A DNA stretch of 64,000 nucleotides from Sympetrum striolatum (lineage: Eukaryota > Arthropoda > Insecta > Odonata > Libellulidae): positions 101,809,657 to 101,873,656 of the forward strand of contig OX388343.1 in NCBI GenBank assembly GCA_947579665.1, in the 5' to 3' direction. The translations under genes were made by a program, and so were the position numbers. The notes beneath the pieces were generated by a model. The model did no database searches, was not told the origin of the DNA, and saw only the letters and a program-made list of their open reading frames with translations. This document shows positions 24,601-38,435 of this stretch, one piece after another (the stretch's first letter is position 1; every line of letters begins with the position of its first letter).

Positions 24601-26399
24601 TTAGGTGTAAAAATAGACTTTCTAGTCTCAATCTCGCCCGAATGAAGTCCATTTATTATCATCATTATTATATTGAGTTTGTTCTTTCTCTCTTTGTTCT
24701 TCCTCTTTGAAGTGGCTTTCTGCCACAGGGTATTAATAAAAATTATCATATTTATAAAAAAACTAATGAAATGCCTCCACTAAAACAAACTGCAATAATA
24801 AATGTAACTAATTAAAAAATTAAGACTCGAGGGTTGATGAGACTTCTACTCTCGAGCGTCATTGCTTTTGCCAACATATCTGCAAATAAAACATACAAAG
24901 AAGGGCGCGATAATTATCGCGAAGAAAGCAATTTTCAGCGAGTTATCTCTGCCCTTCCAAAATTCCGAGCCCTTAAAAATTCCTAGAATTTCATCCATGC
25001 AGACTTTAATATTCATTCCCCGTAGCATTCCTCAAAAATCTCATTTTTTTCTAAAGCACGCATTTAACAACTACCTCTTCAAACAGCCGCAAGCGTTAAG
25101 CAATGAACACTAGCATTTTCTATTGAACTAAAGCTTTTGTAAAAAGGAAAGGCGCTTTTTACTCGGAAATAAAATAGCCCGCGGCTATTAAAGGGTTAGA
25201 GAGAGATAGAACTTTTGAAAAACGTGGAAAGGAAATGCTGCAGCAAGCGAGAAATGAAAGACAATTTAGCAGTCTGTCTGGAGCACAGCGTTAGAGGAGT
25301 CCCGCACTCTTCGCTGCACGACTTGCCTAATCAATAAGTGTAGAATATCCGCAGTAGGGCTCAAAAGTTATGACACAAAACACGTTGCAGTACTTCACAT
25401 TACAAAGAGACAAAAATCGTCGTAAAAGTAAGCGGATTGTACTGAATCTGCATCTAAACTAAAGTTTAATACGTTCACTGCACTTGAGAATTAATCTTTC
25501 CAGAAATATTTGAGTTGTCTTATCATTAATGACAAGCAATTCAATCGCAATGATTTCATTATTCCCAAATTAAATGTTTGTATTTCTAGTGCATTTAAAT
25601 TGCAGGAACTTCTATGAAATCTAATACAGCCTTTTTCTTGCGACTAAATCGGTTGGTCTACCACAAAACTACAGTACGGAAATTATGAATATTAGTTATT
25701 TCGAAGGATAAAATTAAGAATTCGAAAGACAAAGGCACTTCTTCCGCAACATAAGGCTTGACATACTATATGACGAGTATCCGAGGGAATGAAATTTTGG
25801 TATATTTAGATACCAACTCCCTTTGGCAAAATTTCACTTCACATTTTTCTGATAAAAACGAAAATAAATAAATTTTTAATCATTTCGGCAACCATAATTA
25901 CCTGTTACCTGGTGACAATTGGGTCACAGGAAAAACGTTAAAATAACTTACAATACTTAAAGATTAATAATAATTTTCAACATCTATGGCTGATGAATTG
26001 CATTAGAGAGTACGAATAGTTGTATTCTAAGCAGTACAAATTAATAATTAACTTAGAACTTCCCAATGAAGATATTCTTCAGTCTTATCAGAAGATATTA
26101 CACACGAGGTCACATTACCCACGAGAATGATACAGGAGATTATTAACATGACAGGTGATTTGAAATAAATTGTTATTCATTCAAAACACCCTTCTTTACA
26201 AAATAAATTAAACAAAATGAATGAATGAATTTGCACTACCACATAATGTGAATAAAGAATAGTATATCGCATAAATTCCTCATATACAGCGTAAGGCTAC
26301 GGATTATTAGCTAACCTAAGCAAGGAATTCAACTCAAACGACGCAAAAATTAATACTACGCTAACGCTCGAGCACTGCAACTTCGAGTATTTCCACAGG
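21661..26399. other. No recognisable gene
   Basis: AT-rich sequence. Frames up to 83 codons, all unrecognised. A T-rich stretch at about 24190-24550 includes a short hairpin built on CCTGAGCCC and AGCTTAGGG. Confidence 0.45.
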
Positions 26400-27110
26400 A
26401 GAAATACCTGACGTTTACGATCATCCCTTGCGCTTCACTAAGGACGAGCTCAACAGTCATTCGAACATTCTTTCTGCGGAAGACTAAAATTGGCCCTGCA
26501 GACTGTCCTAAAATGCGCCTCTCATGTCAACTGTCCATTAGAAACAGCCTGCGGGCGGTAGTCAAGGCGACTGACGTAGAGCACTGACGCAGGGCTCCTC
26601 GGCCACGCCTCGCCGATTGCATCCGATGGCATTCCGAGCGCTCTTCAAAAAAATGCTGTGGCATTTCCTTTAAAAACTTCCCCTCTTTCGCCCCCTCGGT
26701 GCAACATGTCGAGAGGTCAGTGGTGCGACGGCGGAGATGGTCAATTTACAGTCGACCTCATCGCGTATTTTTAGGCGAGAATTTCGCAACAGGAGCAGCG
26801 GATATTGAGGGACAAAGTGAAAGCCGCCTCCTGAGGATGGCAATTCCGTGGATCGTCCCGAGATGTCGAATGAATCAATAGCTCGATCCACGACGGGTCC
26901 ACTCTCCGAGTGAGGCATCAATTTCACGAAATATCGAAGAGGAATAAATTCGCGTACGACTATTTTCCCCAACTTGAGATAGCTTTCTAGGAATGTTGCG
27001 ACCAGACACGTCGATCAGCAAGAGCCTACACATTTGTTCAATGCATTCACTTACGGGCATCATCTCGCAAAAGAATCGGACTCGTATTAAACTACCATTT
27101 TCCAAGAAAA
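26400..27110. other. GC-rich patch, no gene recognised
   Basis: This is a CpG-rich segment with short overlapping open frames on both strands (minus 26972-26670 and 27105-26875, plus 26699-26881). No domain is recognised. It is one of several such patches left of 35 kb that could be regulatory or unrecognised exons. Confidence 0.2.
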
Positions 27111-28253
27111 TTTTAAGACAACGATGTTTTGAGCTGCAATATTCTATTTTATTGTATTAGAAATATGGGGTTTCCCGCTTAAAAGCTGTTTGTAAACAAT
27201 TCGAGATGTGTTGCTAGGGCTCCTGGGTAAATCTCGCCTTTCTACCACAAAATATATCCAAATAAATCATCACCACAGTAATTAACAAAACTATAACGTA
27301 ACTTATTTCTACAGGCCACTTTAAATTTATAACGCTATAAAGAGGGTCTTATTCCCATTTAAATATTTCCATGTTTTACGAAAATGAAATTTCAGTGATT
27401 GAAGAGTGTCGTTAACCCGACAAATCACAATTGGTACACCCCCTTATTGTAAATGTTGTTACTGTCGATACTCAATTCTCAAGTAGAACTCTGATGCATT
27501 AAAAACTAGCATTAGTCGAAGACGAGAGAATAAATGACGGCAATTTGAATATCCAAGGAAATGGAAGGTTTATATACTTACTCGAGGTTCGATAAAAAAA
27601 CGCAGAAGAAAATAGAACAAAGAGCTTTGTAAAATATATAAACAATGCTTCATTTACGCGCTGAATGACACAACTCAGGCGTAGCCAAAATCAACAACCT
27701 CCCATTACAATCCGAAAACATTCCAAGGGCGATCTTCACGGGAATAAACACTCAAAATTTACTTCAGAATTCCTCCACCTTTTCGTCGCTCATACAGCAA
27801 CATGTAACCTAACTCCCCCCAGCATACAAATTTGGGTTAAGTGAAAAAGTAATTAAAACAACCTCAATTCCAGCGCAGTCCTAGAAAGCTGCGAAGTGGG
27901 TGAAAGAGACGTTGAAGAGAAAAGCGACGCGAGGCGCTCAAACAACCGCTAAACAACTCTGCGCTAACAAATGACCAATTAGAACTGCAACTACCGCAGA
28001 GGCTGTCGAAACAGAAACGTTCTCTCGACGCTCGAGGTGCAGCAACGCTAAATTCTGCGAGAAGCGGCATTCGCAAACCCACATTCCCACACGGGATTTT
28101 CTCTTCGAAAGAGAAAGACTTTCTTCCACAAATGGTGGGAAAAAAGGGGAGCGTCCGGAAAAAGAGTATCGTGGATGAGTCATCCCCGGCGCATCTGAGG
28201 CGGGCAGTGGAACTGTGCTAAATCTGACAACGCCGTAGGTCCAGCGGCACGTC

Positions 28254-28544
28254 TTGCCGTCAACCAAACGCGGAGACGAAGAGAAATCGAAAAAAGAGGT
28301 AGGTCGGTGGCGAGTCGCGGATAGACGAGACGAAAACGAGCGTGATGGCGATCGACAGGAAACGGAAGAAGAGGGGACTTCTCGGCCGAGGCGAAATAGC
28401 AATTCGCAAAACCCGCATACGAACGGCGGGAAAACAACGATAAACAACGCATTGTTGCGAAATCGCCGAAAAATGGCCGGGGCGAAAGAAGGGCATTCCA
28501 GTAATTATAAAAATTGCTCAACGCCGATCAAATGTGAGTCCTAG
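28254..28544 (+). other. Candidate CpG-rich first exon or promoter region, unrecognised
   Basis: In a CpG-rich patch (27.9-28.55 kb), an open frame of 96 codons begins MPSTKRGDEEKSKKEVGR and is Arg/Glu/Lys-rich. Near its end ATCAAAT is followed by GTGAGT (28531-28536), a strong splice donor. A 169-codon frame is also open on the minus strand (28447-27938), so openness alone means little at this base composition. It could be a 5' exon, a 5'UTR/promoter island or chance. No homology is recognised. Confidence 0.2.
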
Positions 28545-29453
28545 GATACATCGAACCCTAAACCGACCATTTCTGCTTAATTGAGACAATTGGAGCACTC
28601 GAAATCTACTCGGAGGATCTTGAACAATTATGCCCATTGCTGTCCATTGTTGGAATGCTGGTACGGCGTCTACATACGTGACTTTTCGTGATCATAGGGT
28701 ATATTCACCGCGTATTCGTTCGAGTGGTTAACCACTTGGGTATGCAGTAAGTGGATATGCTCGGAGACGCTGGTGACTTGACGAAGATATGCCTCACTTG
28801 AAACTCAAGTCGTCCACGCCATTGTTACATAAAAGACTACATCGCGCTTTTCACTAAAAAGGACCCGCAGTTCAACATTCATTCATTTACTCTTTCTAAA
28901 AAAATGTGACAAAAAACATCTTCTGCCAGATATTCACAAGATTATATAGCTTGAACAACTTATCGTTGGATACGAAAATAGAGAGATAAATTTGCCCTCG
29001 ATGCTCTAAAGTATGCCGACTCGGTCAAACAAAATACAGATCTAAAATTCCACACAAGTGGCTTCTTGAAATTTCCAATAAGAGGAACGAATTCTTCAGA
29101 AGCAAATGAACCGCATAATTCTGTGAATTCACCGCATATATACACTTTTGCGCGACTTTCATGGGTTGAAATATCACGTCAAAATGATCAGGTTATTAAT
29201 ATTCATTACTATAACTCTATCTATACCAAAGGGTAAACCAGCAGTTAATTCTTAAAATTTGTGACTTGATGCAATATCACAACTCAAGCCTACAGCTGCA
29301 ATTATACCATCGTAGGTGAAATCACAAGTTCGCAAGACTTGTAAAGGTTTTTAAACAATATACACACTAAAATTTCCTCTTATCGCTCGAAGATTCAACT
29401 GAATCAGGCACATCACAACTACAAAACCCAAGACAAACACGCCGGAGAGTTAG

Positions 29454-30198
29454 TTATTGCAGAATAATAGGTAGAGACTTGATAAAACTACGGGATAAAG
29501 AAATATCGAAAGGATTTATTATTAAGAACGACCTCTGTATTGGGGTAATGTCGAAAGAGGGGCGTGACCTCGCTTTCCTCGAATACGCCCTGGAGTCACG
29601 AATAGCCGATGCACCGAAACCCTCTCTCCATCCGAAAGGAGGTGCATGCTTCCAAGAAACCATTTCTCGACCGTGGATTAAAACGTAGAGCGTGGTTCGG
29701 TTGGTAGTTCCATCGGGGGAAAGGGTGGAAAAGGAGAAAGGGATGAAGAGAAGCGTGACCTGACCTAAGCATCCTTTCGCCTCGAGAGGAAGCCGAGGAG
29801 GATCGAACGGTACCCCCTCCGCCCCCGCGCGCAGACAGGTCGCTGACCTCCTCCAGGTACAGAATCCCTGCATCTCCACCGCAAATAGAAGTGTCCGCGA
29901 AGGAGTCCTTCCTTCCGCCTTCTCGTGCGTCGATATCCCCCACTTGGAGTGGACAAAAACGCCTCTGGATGCGTAATGACGAGCGATTACGTGGCGATAT
30001 TTCCACGAAGCGGCGGTGAGGTAACGAACATTCCGAGTCCGCCATAACAAACGCCGACTTTTCGATTATGTTATCTTCGTGGTGACTCGCGGAGGAATAC
30101 AGACGTAACGCATGAACCACATGAATAAAAAGGTCAAATTGGAAAATATAATCAACAACATGGTGCAAATGCGCGGAGAACTGTAAAGCCAATTGCAA
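29454..30198 (-). other. GC-rich island with two overlapping long open frames, unrecognised
   Basis: Two minus-strand frames of about 200 codons each (30050-29454 and 30198-29596) overlap in different frames, and a third is open on the plus strand at 29479-29688. Predicted proteins are not recognised. The patch contains GGAGGAGGT-like and CCCCCTCCGCCCCCGCGCG tracts. A regulatory island or untranslated exon fits at least as well as coding sequence. Confidence 0.2.
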
Positions 30199-33100
30199 GG
30201 AAAATAAGAGAATAACTGAATTTAAGATTTAGACGAGGCGTTCATGGAAAGGGAAATTAAGAAGGGGTATTTAAACCACTATTCTGTAAAACGAATTGCA
30301 GCTATTTTTCAGCTATCTTTCTATTTTTCAGCTACAACCGTAGTTTATAATCTTTTCAGTTTCCACATATAAAATAATCACGGTATCCTTTTAAGGCAAG
30401 CAGCACTTTTATAAGAACAATCGTCGCTTTCTTCCGTCCTTCGCGGTTACGGAAGCTCAAGAGATATTAGTTAGTTTTCGAGGTTAAGTAATTCGACTAT
30501 ACGAGTACACACTACACATACATAAATCGCGCTAATATCGATGAAGCATCAATAAATTACTTCGCGACATACAATACATTCAAAAATGAAACCAAATCAT
30601 TTCTGACGGTTTCAAGAACTTCGTTCGATCTACTTAGAGTTAAATGACCTTTTAAATGAAGATGATAAAGAGAATTATGAAGTTGCAAAAACTTTAAAAT
30701 AAATAAAGATAATTCGTTTAGGATTCCCAGTCACAAATGGGTGGGCCATAATTTGGTATCAAGAAACAACCAAGAAGAACGTGACTCAGGATAAACAAAA
30801 AATCTCAGAGAATGTAATAAAAATGCTCATCACGATCTCAAGAAAATAATAAATTTCTAAATAGTATTTGACGAACACGTTTACCAATTCAAATTTCTCA
30901 CCAAACTCGTCACCCAACTGATCGCGAGGAAACGAAGAATGCCGAAAAGTGCTGTCCCCGCGCTTGCGTAAGAACCTCGAGAGGTTTACGACATCGAATG
31001 GAGGATCGAGCCTTCCTTTAAAATGCACAACTGCAAAGTGACGCCATCTTCGAGGCGCGCATCCAGTTTTATAAACATTTAATGAGTGCGGGAGAACGGG
31101 GCCAAGAGCACCTGCAACGATCCCCCGCACAACAAAGCGCTGCCCCCCATTGTTAAAGGGGGCCCACTTTTGTTACGAGTACACCGAAATTTATTCCTGA
31201 AAAATCTGCCTCTATTCAACGAATTACTCGACACAGTTATTTAACACGTCTTAGGTAAGAAGTATTTCGAACACTGACTTTCAGGAATGCATTGCTAGAA
31301 AACATTCATGCACGAAAAAATAATTTTAAATCAATGTTTGCTGTGCCTATAGCAAAGCATTTGGCTCAATCGATAGATGACAAAATCATCTGAAAGAGAT
31401 GAAACTGGTATATTTCAATGATAACCATGACGAGGGCAATGAGATGTAACATACCAATGGAGCGCCTTTCTAAAATATTTTCCTAAGCGAGTTGCAGTAA
31501 TACCATACATTTCAAATGAATCGATAACTTTGTACTTCAAACAACGAGAGATAATTTTACCCCAGACAATAAGAAAATTAACCCTACCTCTTCAGAAATT
31601 CGTTAAATAAGCAAAAATCATGCTGTAGAATCATCTAGAGGGATAGATTTCCATCAATTTAGCATTAAATGCGAGCAATTTCATTTCGCCACGAGTTTGA
31701 AGAAATAAGAAAACTTTAACGTTAGCCGAGGTCGATACTGCATCATATTACAAGCATAGAAACGAGAATTCGCATTTCTCTGAGTAGTTACGGAAAGAAA
31801 CGGTACCGTCATCTTCATTAAGACTGGCACATTAACGCTAAGCTCAAAATTTTAAGTAAAAATAGCATGAAGCCAAAGCTAAGATAACCTACGACTGAAT
31901 AGTATTCGAAATTTGAAAAAAGATACACGACTATTAAGTATTTCCAGAATATTCAACGACTTTCTCTTCGCACAAATTACGTTTTGACAGCTTTCCATTC
32001 GTAATATCTCACGCCTGAAAGAAGGCTCACAATGAATAGGACTTAATCGGTGACAGGATTTTCAGAGAGCGTGTCCGTCATAGACATAGCTTATGCCTGG
32101 AAGCACGACCTAGAGGATCGATAGCAGGGCAAGGGGCTGCAAAGGTCAGGAGATCATTAGGGCCGTCGGGATCCCATGAATCAGGTCCCTAATGCGATAC
32201 ATGCCGGAATAATTCAATTCCGCTTCAACTCTTACTTCCAAAAAGACACCTCCCAGCCTGGCATAATGAAAATTTATTCCACCTCTGGAAATAGTATATA
32301 CAATTTTTAAACATTCAATCCCAACCCCACATTCGATTGTGAATAGAAATTTTCTCCCATGAACTAAACTACAATATTAATTAAAACTATTAACCACGTT
32401 AACGCTTTGACACTCTCCGAGAGTGAATTAATTTGTTTCGCAAAACGTGAATAAAATAAATTAAAGACGCTTGTTTACCAATTAGGCCCACATTAATTGC
32501 ACGATCTGGCACCATTACAATTTTCATTCGTTAGATTGTAAATAACCACTTCCTCTAAAAACATTTCATTGCACGTCTCTAAATGTCAATTTCAAGAAAA
32601 CCTCGGTATTTCTTATTATCTTTATCTCTGACACGCCATCTTCTACAGATGCACAAACTATCTTCATATTAATTAATTAAAACATACCATGTAGTATTAT
32701 CTGCATAATAATGCATCGTCGAAAACCACCAGGAACGCATAATTATTAATAAAATTTCTTTCAAAAGACCTTTTAATTCCAACATAAAATAACACGAATA
32801 ATAACATACACACTGCCCAAAGAAAATCAAAACACTAAACACAAAAATTGACAATATAACAAGATAAACCGGAGTAACTATACCTAATATTACATAGTGA
32901 AAGACGATAGAATATTTAGCGGGTGTACACAAGGTGGCTTCAAGCATTTGAATAAAACTGATTTAAATCTGAAAAAGATACAATTTTGAGGCCTTAAGTT
33001 TTGGCTACTAAGAATGGGATCCTGTATAGCATTTCCAGATGAATTTGAAATCATCCTGGGGAAATCAGCACTACGATGTTCAATTCAACTCCCCATAGTT

Positions 33101-33899
33101 ATTCTCTGTCCAGCTCCACAAAGAAACGATGGATTTTTTTACGGAAGAATAGCGCGCTGTAGCAGCAAGTGCGTTTAAAGAAGAGAAGCGGAAATTGATC
33201 AAGGAATCTTTCAACAAAGGAGTACTACGGACAATGTAGGGAGAATTAATCAGGATTAAATGCGATCGAAATGGAAGAAAAATATAATTTTTAACGATTT
33301 TATAACGATTTTTCAAAGATAAATGGGAATTTGATAAAATTTTTGCACTTGCTAATAATTGCAACGTTTCAAGACAGCGATATTACTGAGAATAAAAATC
33401 TATTTCATTCGCTTTCGATCGGTACTGACAAAATTTGAGGCAAATACGACACAAACAAATTTAACGGAGGTAAGGATGACTCCATACGACAACGACGCGA
33501 GTGACAATTATATTAAGCTATCAATCTCTCTCTTATTGCCATGACTTAAAAAGATATCGCGTATTTTATAATATACAAAAATTTTAATGACTGTGTAATT
33601 TCATTAAATTAATCGTAAATAGAAAAGTTTCAAACTTATCAAATTTTGACATACAAATACATCCTTTACCATCACCACAGAAAATCACCTTATGCAAATA
33701 TTGCGAAAATAAGATTCCTTCAACAAATAAGTATGTTTCTATTTCTCACGCATGGTACTGACAAAAAATATCACGCGAACGATACAAAAAATAATACTTG
33801 ACATCAACTATGCCGAGTTTTTTGGCTTAAATTGAAGAACATTTGACTTCTGACAGATTACAGCGGATCATAAAAATTGAAATTTGGCAGCTCTGCCTT
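30199..33899. other. No recognisable gene
   Basis: The largest frame is 114 codons (minus 31130-30786), unrecognised. No repeat with recognisable termini is seen. Confidence 0.45.
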
Positions 33900-34470
33900 C
33901 TAGAGGACGCATCCCTCAGAAGATGTCGCCTCTCAATTTGTGCTGAGCAAACCTTAATAAGCAGAGACCTCTACAAGTTGAAGAACCCCGTGACCACGAA
34001 GATAAGTGAACCGGAGACTGAGCCACGCCTCCACCACCTCCTCCTGCACTGAATCCTTTCTCCACGGACTCGATGGCTTCAATTTCACCTCCCGTACCGC
34101 CAATCGCTTCGGCAGCATTGTACTTTTTGAAGGGCGATGGAAAAGGCGTGCGATGGATGGCCGTCGAGGGCCCCAGTACGCAGGAAACCACCAATTGAAC
34201 CCCTACGAGGAGACACCCACGCCACGCACACCCACTCAACACGCTTACCCAAAAGGATTTCTTCCTCCAATCAGTCGCATCACTGACTCTTGTAATTTCG
34301 TCACGAATCTTCCACTGGAAGTAACTTCCAATAAAAAATCTGAACTGCGGCATTACTTACAATTTCTCCAAGTTTTACGAATCAACAGGCTGAAATATTT
34401 CGCTCGTTACTTGATTATTAACTGCCAGTGGGCACGGAGTGACCGATACATACACATCAAAAGTAACTAA
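33900..34470. other. GC-rich patch with open frames on both strands, unrecognised
   Basis: Plus-strand 34006-34470 (154 codons, MNRRLSHASTTSSCTESFLH at the start) and minus-strand 34353-33916 (145 codons with a GGGGGG run) are both open. Neither resembles a known protein, and opposing frames of similar length suggest a composition effect. Confidence 0.18.
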
Positions 34471-36329
34471 TGACATGTTATATAACGATCAATAAGGTTC
34501 TACTTGTCTCGTCGTCATTCACAACTAGCATAAACACATACTGCTAAAACAGGGAATAATGAGTTATCGTGCTTTCTCATAAAAATGTATAGGTCTCCGA
34601 GATCCTAGATGGACCCAATAAATAACTTCCGCCGAAATCAGATATTGGTCGTGTGTTAAGTCACACTTATATTAGAAATAATCAGAACATAAACTGTTCT
34701 TCGCACAGACGATATCTCGGGCGTTTATTTTCCTTTTCATTGCTATACTTCTGAAAATTAATGCTTGGTCTTTTCAACTGTTATCATAAAATTACACAAA
34801 TCCGGCAGAAGAAACAAAAGTTCATTGAATTCCTTAATCCATATTTACGCATACAACCCTACACAAGACGGGCATTTCTGGAGCTGAAAGCATCAACAAC
34901 ATCCCCCAGTCTCAACATCCCGTCCTCTCAGAAATACTTCGATCCTGTTAAACTACATAACTTCCCCTCCTTTTTGACTAAAAAGAAACTAGACTAACTA
35001 CATGCTCAGCGTAGAATTACTAGTAGCTTGGGTTCTTTTTGGATTCGTTGCAGAAATCAATGCGAATAATTTAACTATATGTCGGTGTACTTCCATTACT
35101 ATTAGGCATATCTCCTTTAAATTCTATTTTAAACAACAGAATGACAGGCAAATATCCAATCATTTCGGATAACCTAGCTTACGCAAATGTTTGGAGACGG
35201 TAACATGCCGAGAGCGGATGAACGGTTGAGAAACCGATTCCCAGTTGATTCGCTCAGTTGAGAGCAATCCCTGGACCACATGTCGGCATAGCAGGTGCAA
35301 TGAGGTTTAAAAAGCGGTTCAGAAGTAATCATCTTATTCCACCGAGGATGAATCTGATTTATAACCATAATAACTTGACTCTCCTCTCAAGATACACGTA
35401 GAGCAGGAGAAGGTTATCGCTCAACCATCAAAAATAGAGTAAAAGTGATAACCCATATTCCAAACATCGAAATCTTCCGTTCTATTTATGTAACATGACT
35501 TCATTCGAATTACGTCTGAATTCGGGAGTCTGAATAGATACTCATTTATACACTTTGATGAATGATATCCCCATGGAAATGAGAAATATTTTTAAGACAA
35601 ATGCCAATGATTTCCTAATTACGTTAAACAATTTATTATTATTCCTTCGTCTGAAAAGGTATTTTCCGGACGCTTCTCGGAATATTTCCGTTGTAATCAC
35701 TGGGAACCAAAAAATATTAGGAGCTGTCAGGAAATACAGTCATCAATGGAAAAAAGCGCAGCTCTAGCCACAATTCTATAAAATCATCTAACCTATGAGA
35801 ATAGCGGCATTCTATGATGATATCACGGAACGCATATTACAACAATCGCAAAATGGGTGCTTTAAAAAATGCTTACATTTTGCTATGAATATATTTCTAA
35901 TGCTATCAGAGCGATCTAAATAATTGTCTGTAATTCCTATTTATTCGTCTTATGACAACAATAATAACTACCACAGACGACAGCCTTAAATAATGACTTA
36001 TAGCTCCTTAACTAATCAAATTCAATTAAAGTAAGGTTAATAGGAATTTCAGTAATAATCGAACATCGAGATGTGATTTTTTTGGGCGGAACATACAGTA
36101 CAGGTTGCTGGAAGCCGACAAAAAAATCGATAGGACTACATTGGATGCGTTTCCTTAACTCGAAACTCTCAATGAGCATCAAGGTGCTCAATCTCACGCA
36201 GGAAGAGAAATATGGAGCCAAATGAGTCAACCGAGAGACTACGAGGATTAACAGCGTCCGCTTGCGAAGGTCGATGAGTCGGAGAATATCCCGTTGAAGC
36301 ACTACAATAACAGCCCAGCGAAAAATACA

Positions 36330-36380
36330 TCGCAGGAGCTCGAACCCAGGTACAATCTGGGATGACCCAGCGCCTGTTAC
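36330..36380 (-). repeat. tRNA-like fragment, possible SINE remnant
   Basis: On the minus strand CCTGGGTTCGAGCTCCTG has a B-box-like core in a T-arm-like setting, followed downstream by GCGATG. No A-box is recognised at the proper distance and no SINE body is seen. Kept only as a weak remnant. Confidence 0.25.
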
Positions 36381-38402
36381 GGACGATATTTCAAATTAAG
36401 TCGTTAATAGAAGAGCCGCTTGAAAACTTATGAAGGAAAAAAACCTCGTACTCAAAAGAGAAAATAATTGGAAGGGTAAGTAAATCGGCCGTAATATAAT
36501 GAACAATCTTGTTTAGAAGGAAACCAGGAAAATCTAGTCAGTGTAATATATCTGTACATTAGACACTATCACTTTCCTTTTGGCATAAGCATTATAATTT
36601 CCTGAGACGCTATTTTTGCCTTGACTAATAAAAATACGTCAATATTTCAAACAAAACTGTCTCTAAATTATTAAAAAATAGCAGTGAAAATATTCGGCGA
36701 ATATTAATTATTTCAAATAGAGATTTCGGGTAAAAATGAACCATAAACGGGAATGTAAAGATGAGTAGATCATTGATGGAGATGGAAAAAAACACTTAAA
36801 CAGTAAATAAACAATAATAATGGGCTTTCCTGGAAGCAGCAATTTTCAGCCATACTTAACCGCTTTAGATAGAAAACACACAAGTTGGTTTAGTTACCCA
36901 TTAAAAACCTTTTCTCCTCGAAATCTTTACACTCGATATTTCATCGTTTGTATCTCGATTTTAGAAAGAGAGGTATTAAATATTCTATTCACAGCCACTA
37001 AACAAGTCTTCAACACGATTTACATCGTGGTATTATCAACGATTGAATTGCAATTTTTGTTAACCACCGCGAAGATAAATCCAAAACCTACAAAACATTG
37101 CATGCTTGATTAAACTGAAGTTTGGAGAAATCCAATGAAACAAGCAACTGAACGTTTTCATAAAAGCTGGGGACATCTTCTTTCTGAAATCGTTGACAAA
37201 ATGATGTTCTCGATGGTAATTAACAAAATCTCAACTCAGTAAATATGAAAACTCACAGAACAAACTTGTGTACTCGATAAAGATGCCATCTACTTCCTTT
37301 TTTAGAATGTATAAGAACAACTTTCGTAAATCCTAAAAAATAAAAGAATAAAGTATTTAATAGATCCATAAATGGAAGACCAACATAATTCGAATAAAGA
37401 ATATAGGGTACTTAGCCCCATACAGACAGAAGTCCGATTTCTTTATCTGAACATGTCTTTGGGGGAGATATAGTTATTGTTAAGAACATAAATGAACCAT
37501 TGAAATACTGGGTGAATAGTGAAATCATTTACAGACACACGTTGTTCTAATTTTCTTTTATAAATTTGTACTTTTTGCTATACCTTCACCTATAACTTCA
37601 CCAATGAAAATCATTATCACTATCAGTAACTGAGTCTATTTATTCTTTCTAGAGTAATGTTTTTCTTATCAGGAGTGAAAGCCTTTTGTGCCTATCCTAT
37701 TTCATGTAATTACCTAAGGATTGCATGCCCTTATGTGCAAAAGAACTAACTCTTTCATATAATTACCTCTAATATTTATACTTATAATAGATCTTTTCTC
37801 GATATTTGTCTGGCAGCTTTTAATAAAATTTTACATCGTCAAAACACTTTAAATACTTAATATTTACTTCTTTCCACTCGCGTTACTGTTTTAACTCCTA
37901 TTCTTACATTCTCTTTCCATTTACTTAGCCATTAAGATATAGATGAGTAAATAATTGAGGATAAAAACCATCAATCATCTTAAAAATGCCTTGCATAACA
38001 GTACCTACTGGATTAAATAACCTTCAATTCGACTCCTTTTTTTCAATTGTCTGAATATGGTGGACAGGAAACAAGATGAAATTGGAGAGAAGTTAATTAA
38101 CTCGATTAATTTGAAAGCCATCAGAATTTCAAAACTAAGCATGACAAATTAAGCATTATAAGTCAATGATATAATATATACACTAGTGTAAAGGGGAAGA
38201 ATAAAAATCTTTACATATGGAAACATATCACCAAAGCAACTTCCTATGGAAATCATGTAATAAAAGTTGATCCATTTGCACCTTATTATGATACAATAAA
38301 ATGCTTCATAAATTACGTTACATCCTGAGCTTGATGTCTTTCAGTTTTATGTTGTTTATATATATCATCATCATATACATTTATATGATTGATTAGTAAT
38401 TA

Positions 38403-38435
38403 GACTTTTGTTCCCTAAGTAAGGGAACAATAGTC
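38403..38435. repeat. Short hairpin (14 bp arms)
   Basis: GACTTTTGTTCCCT and AGGGAACAATAGTC form a 14 bp stem (one mismatch) around AAGTA. It lies in the flank between the gene-poor side and DHX57. No terminator or RNA gene role can be shown in this eukaryotic context. Confidence 0.4.

Noticed and set aside
27938..28447. 169-codon minus-strand frame as a gene
   Set aside because: It overlaps open frames on the other strand in a CpG-rich patch; no recognisable domain and no supporting splice sites.
34006..34470. 154-codon plus-strand frame as a gene
   Set aside because: It is opposed by a similarly long minus-strand frame, has no recognisable domain, and codon use looks composition-driven.
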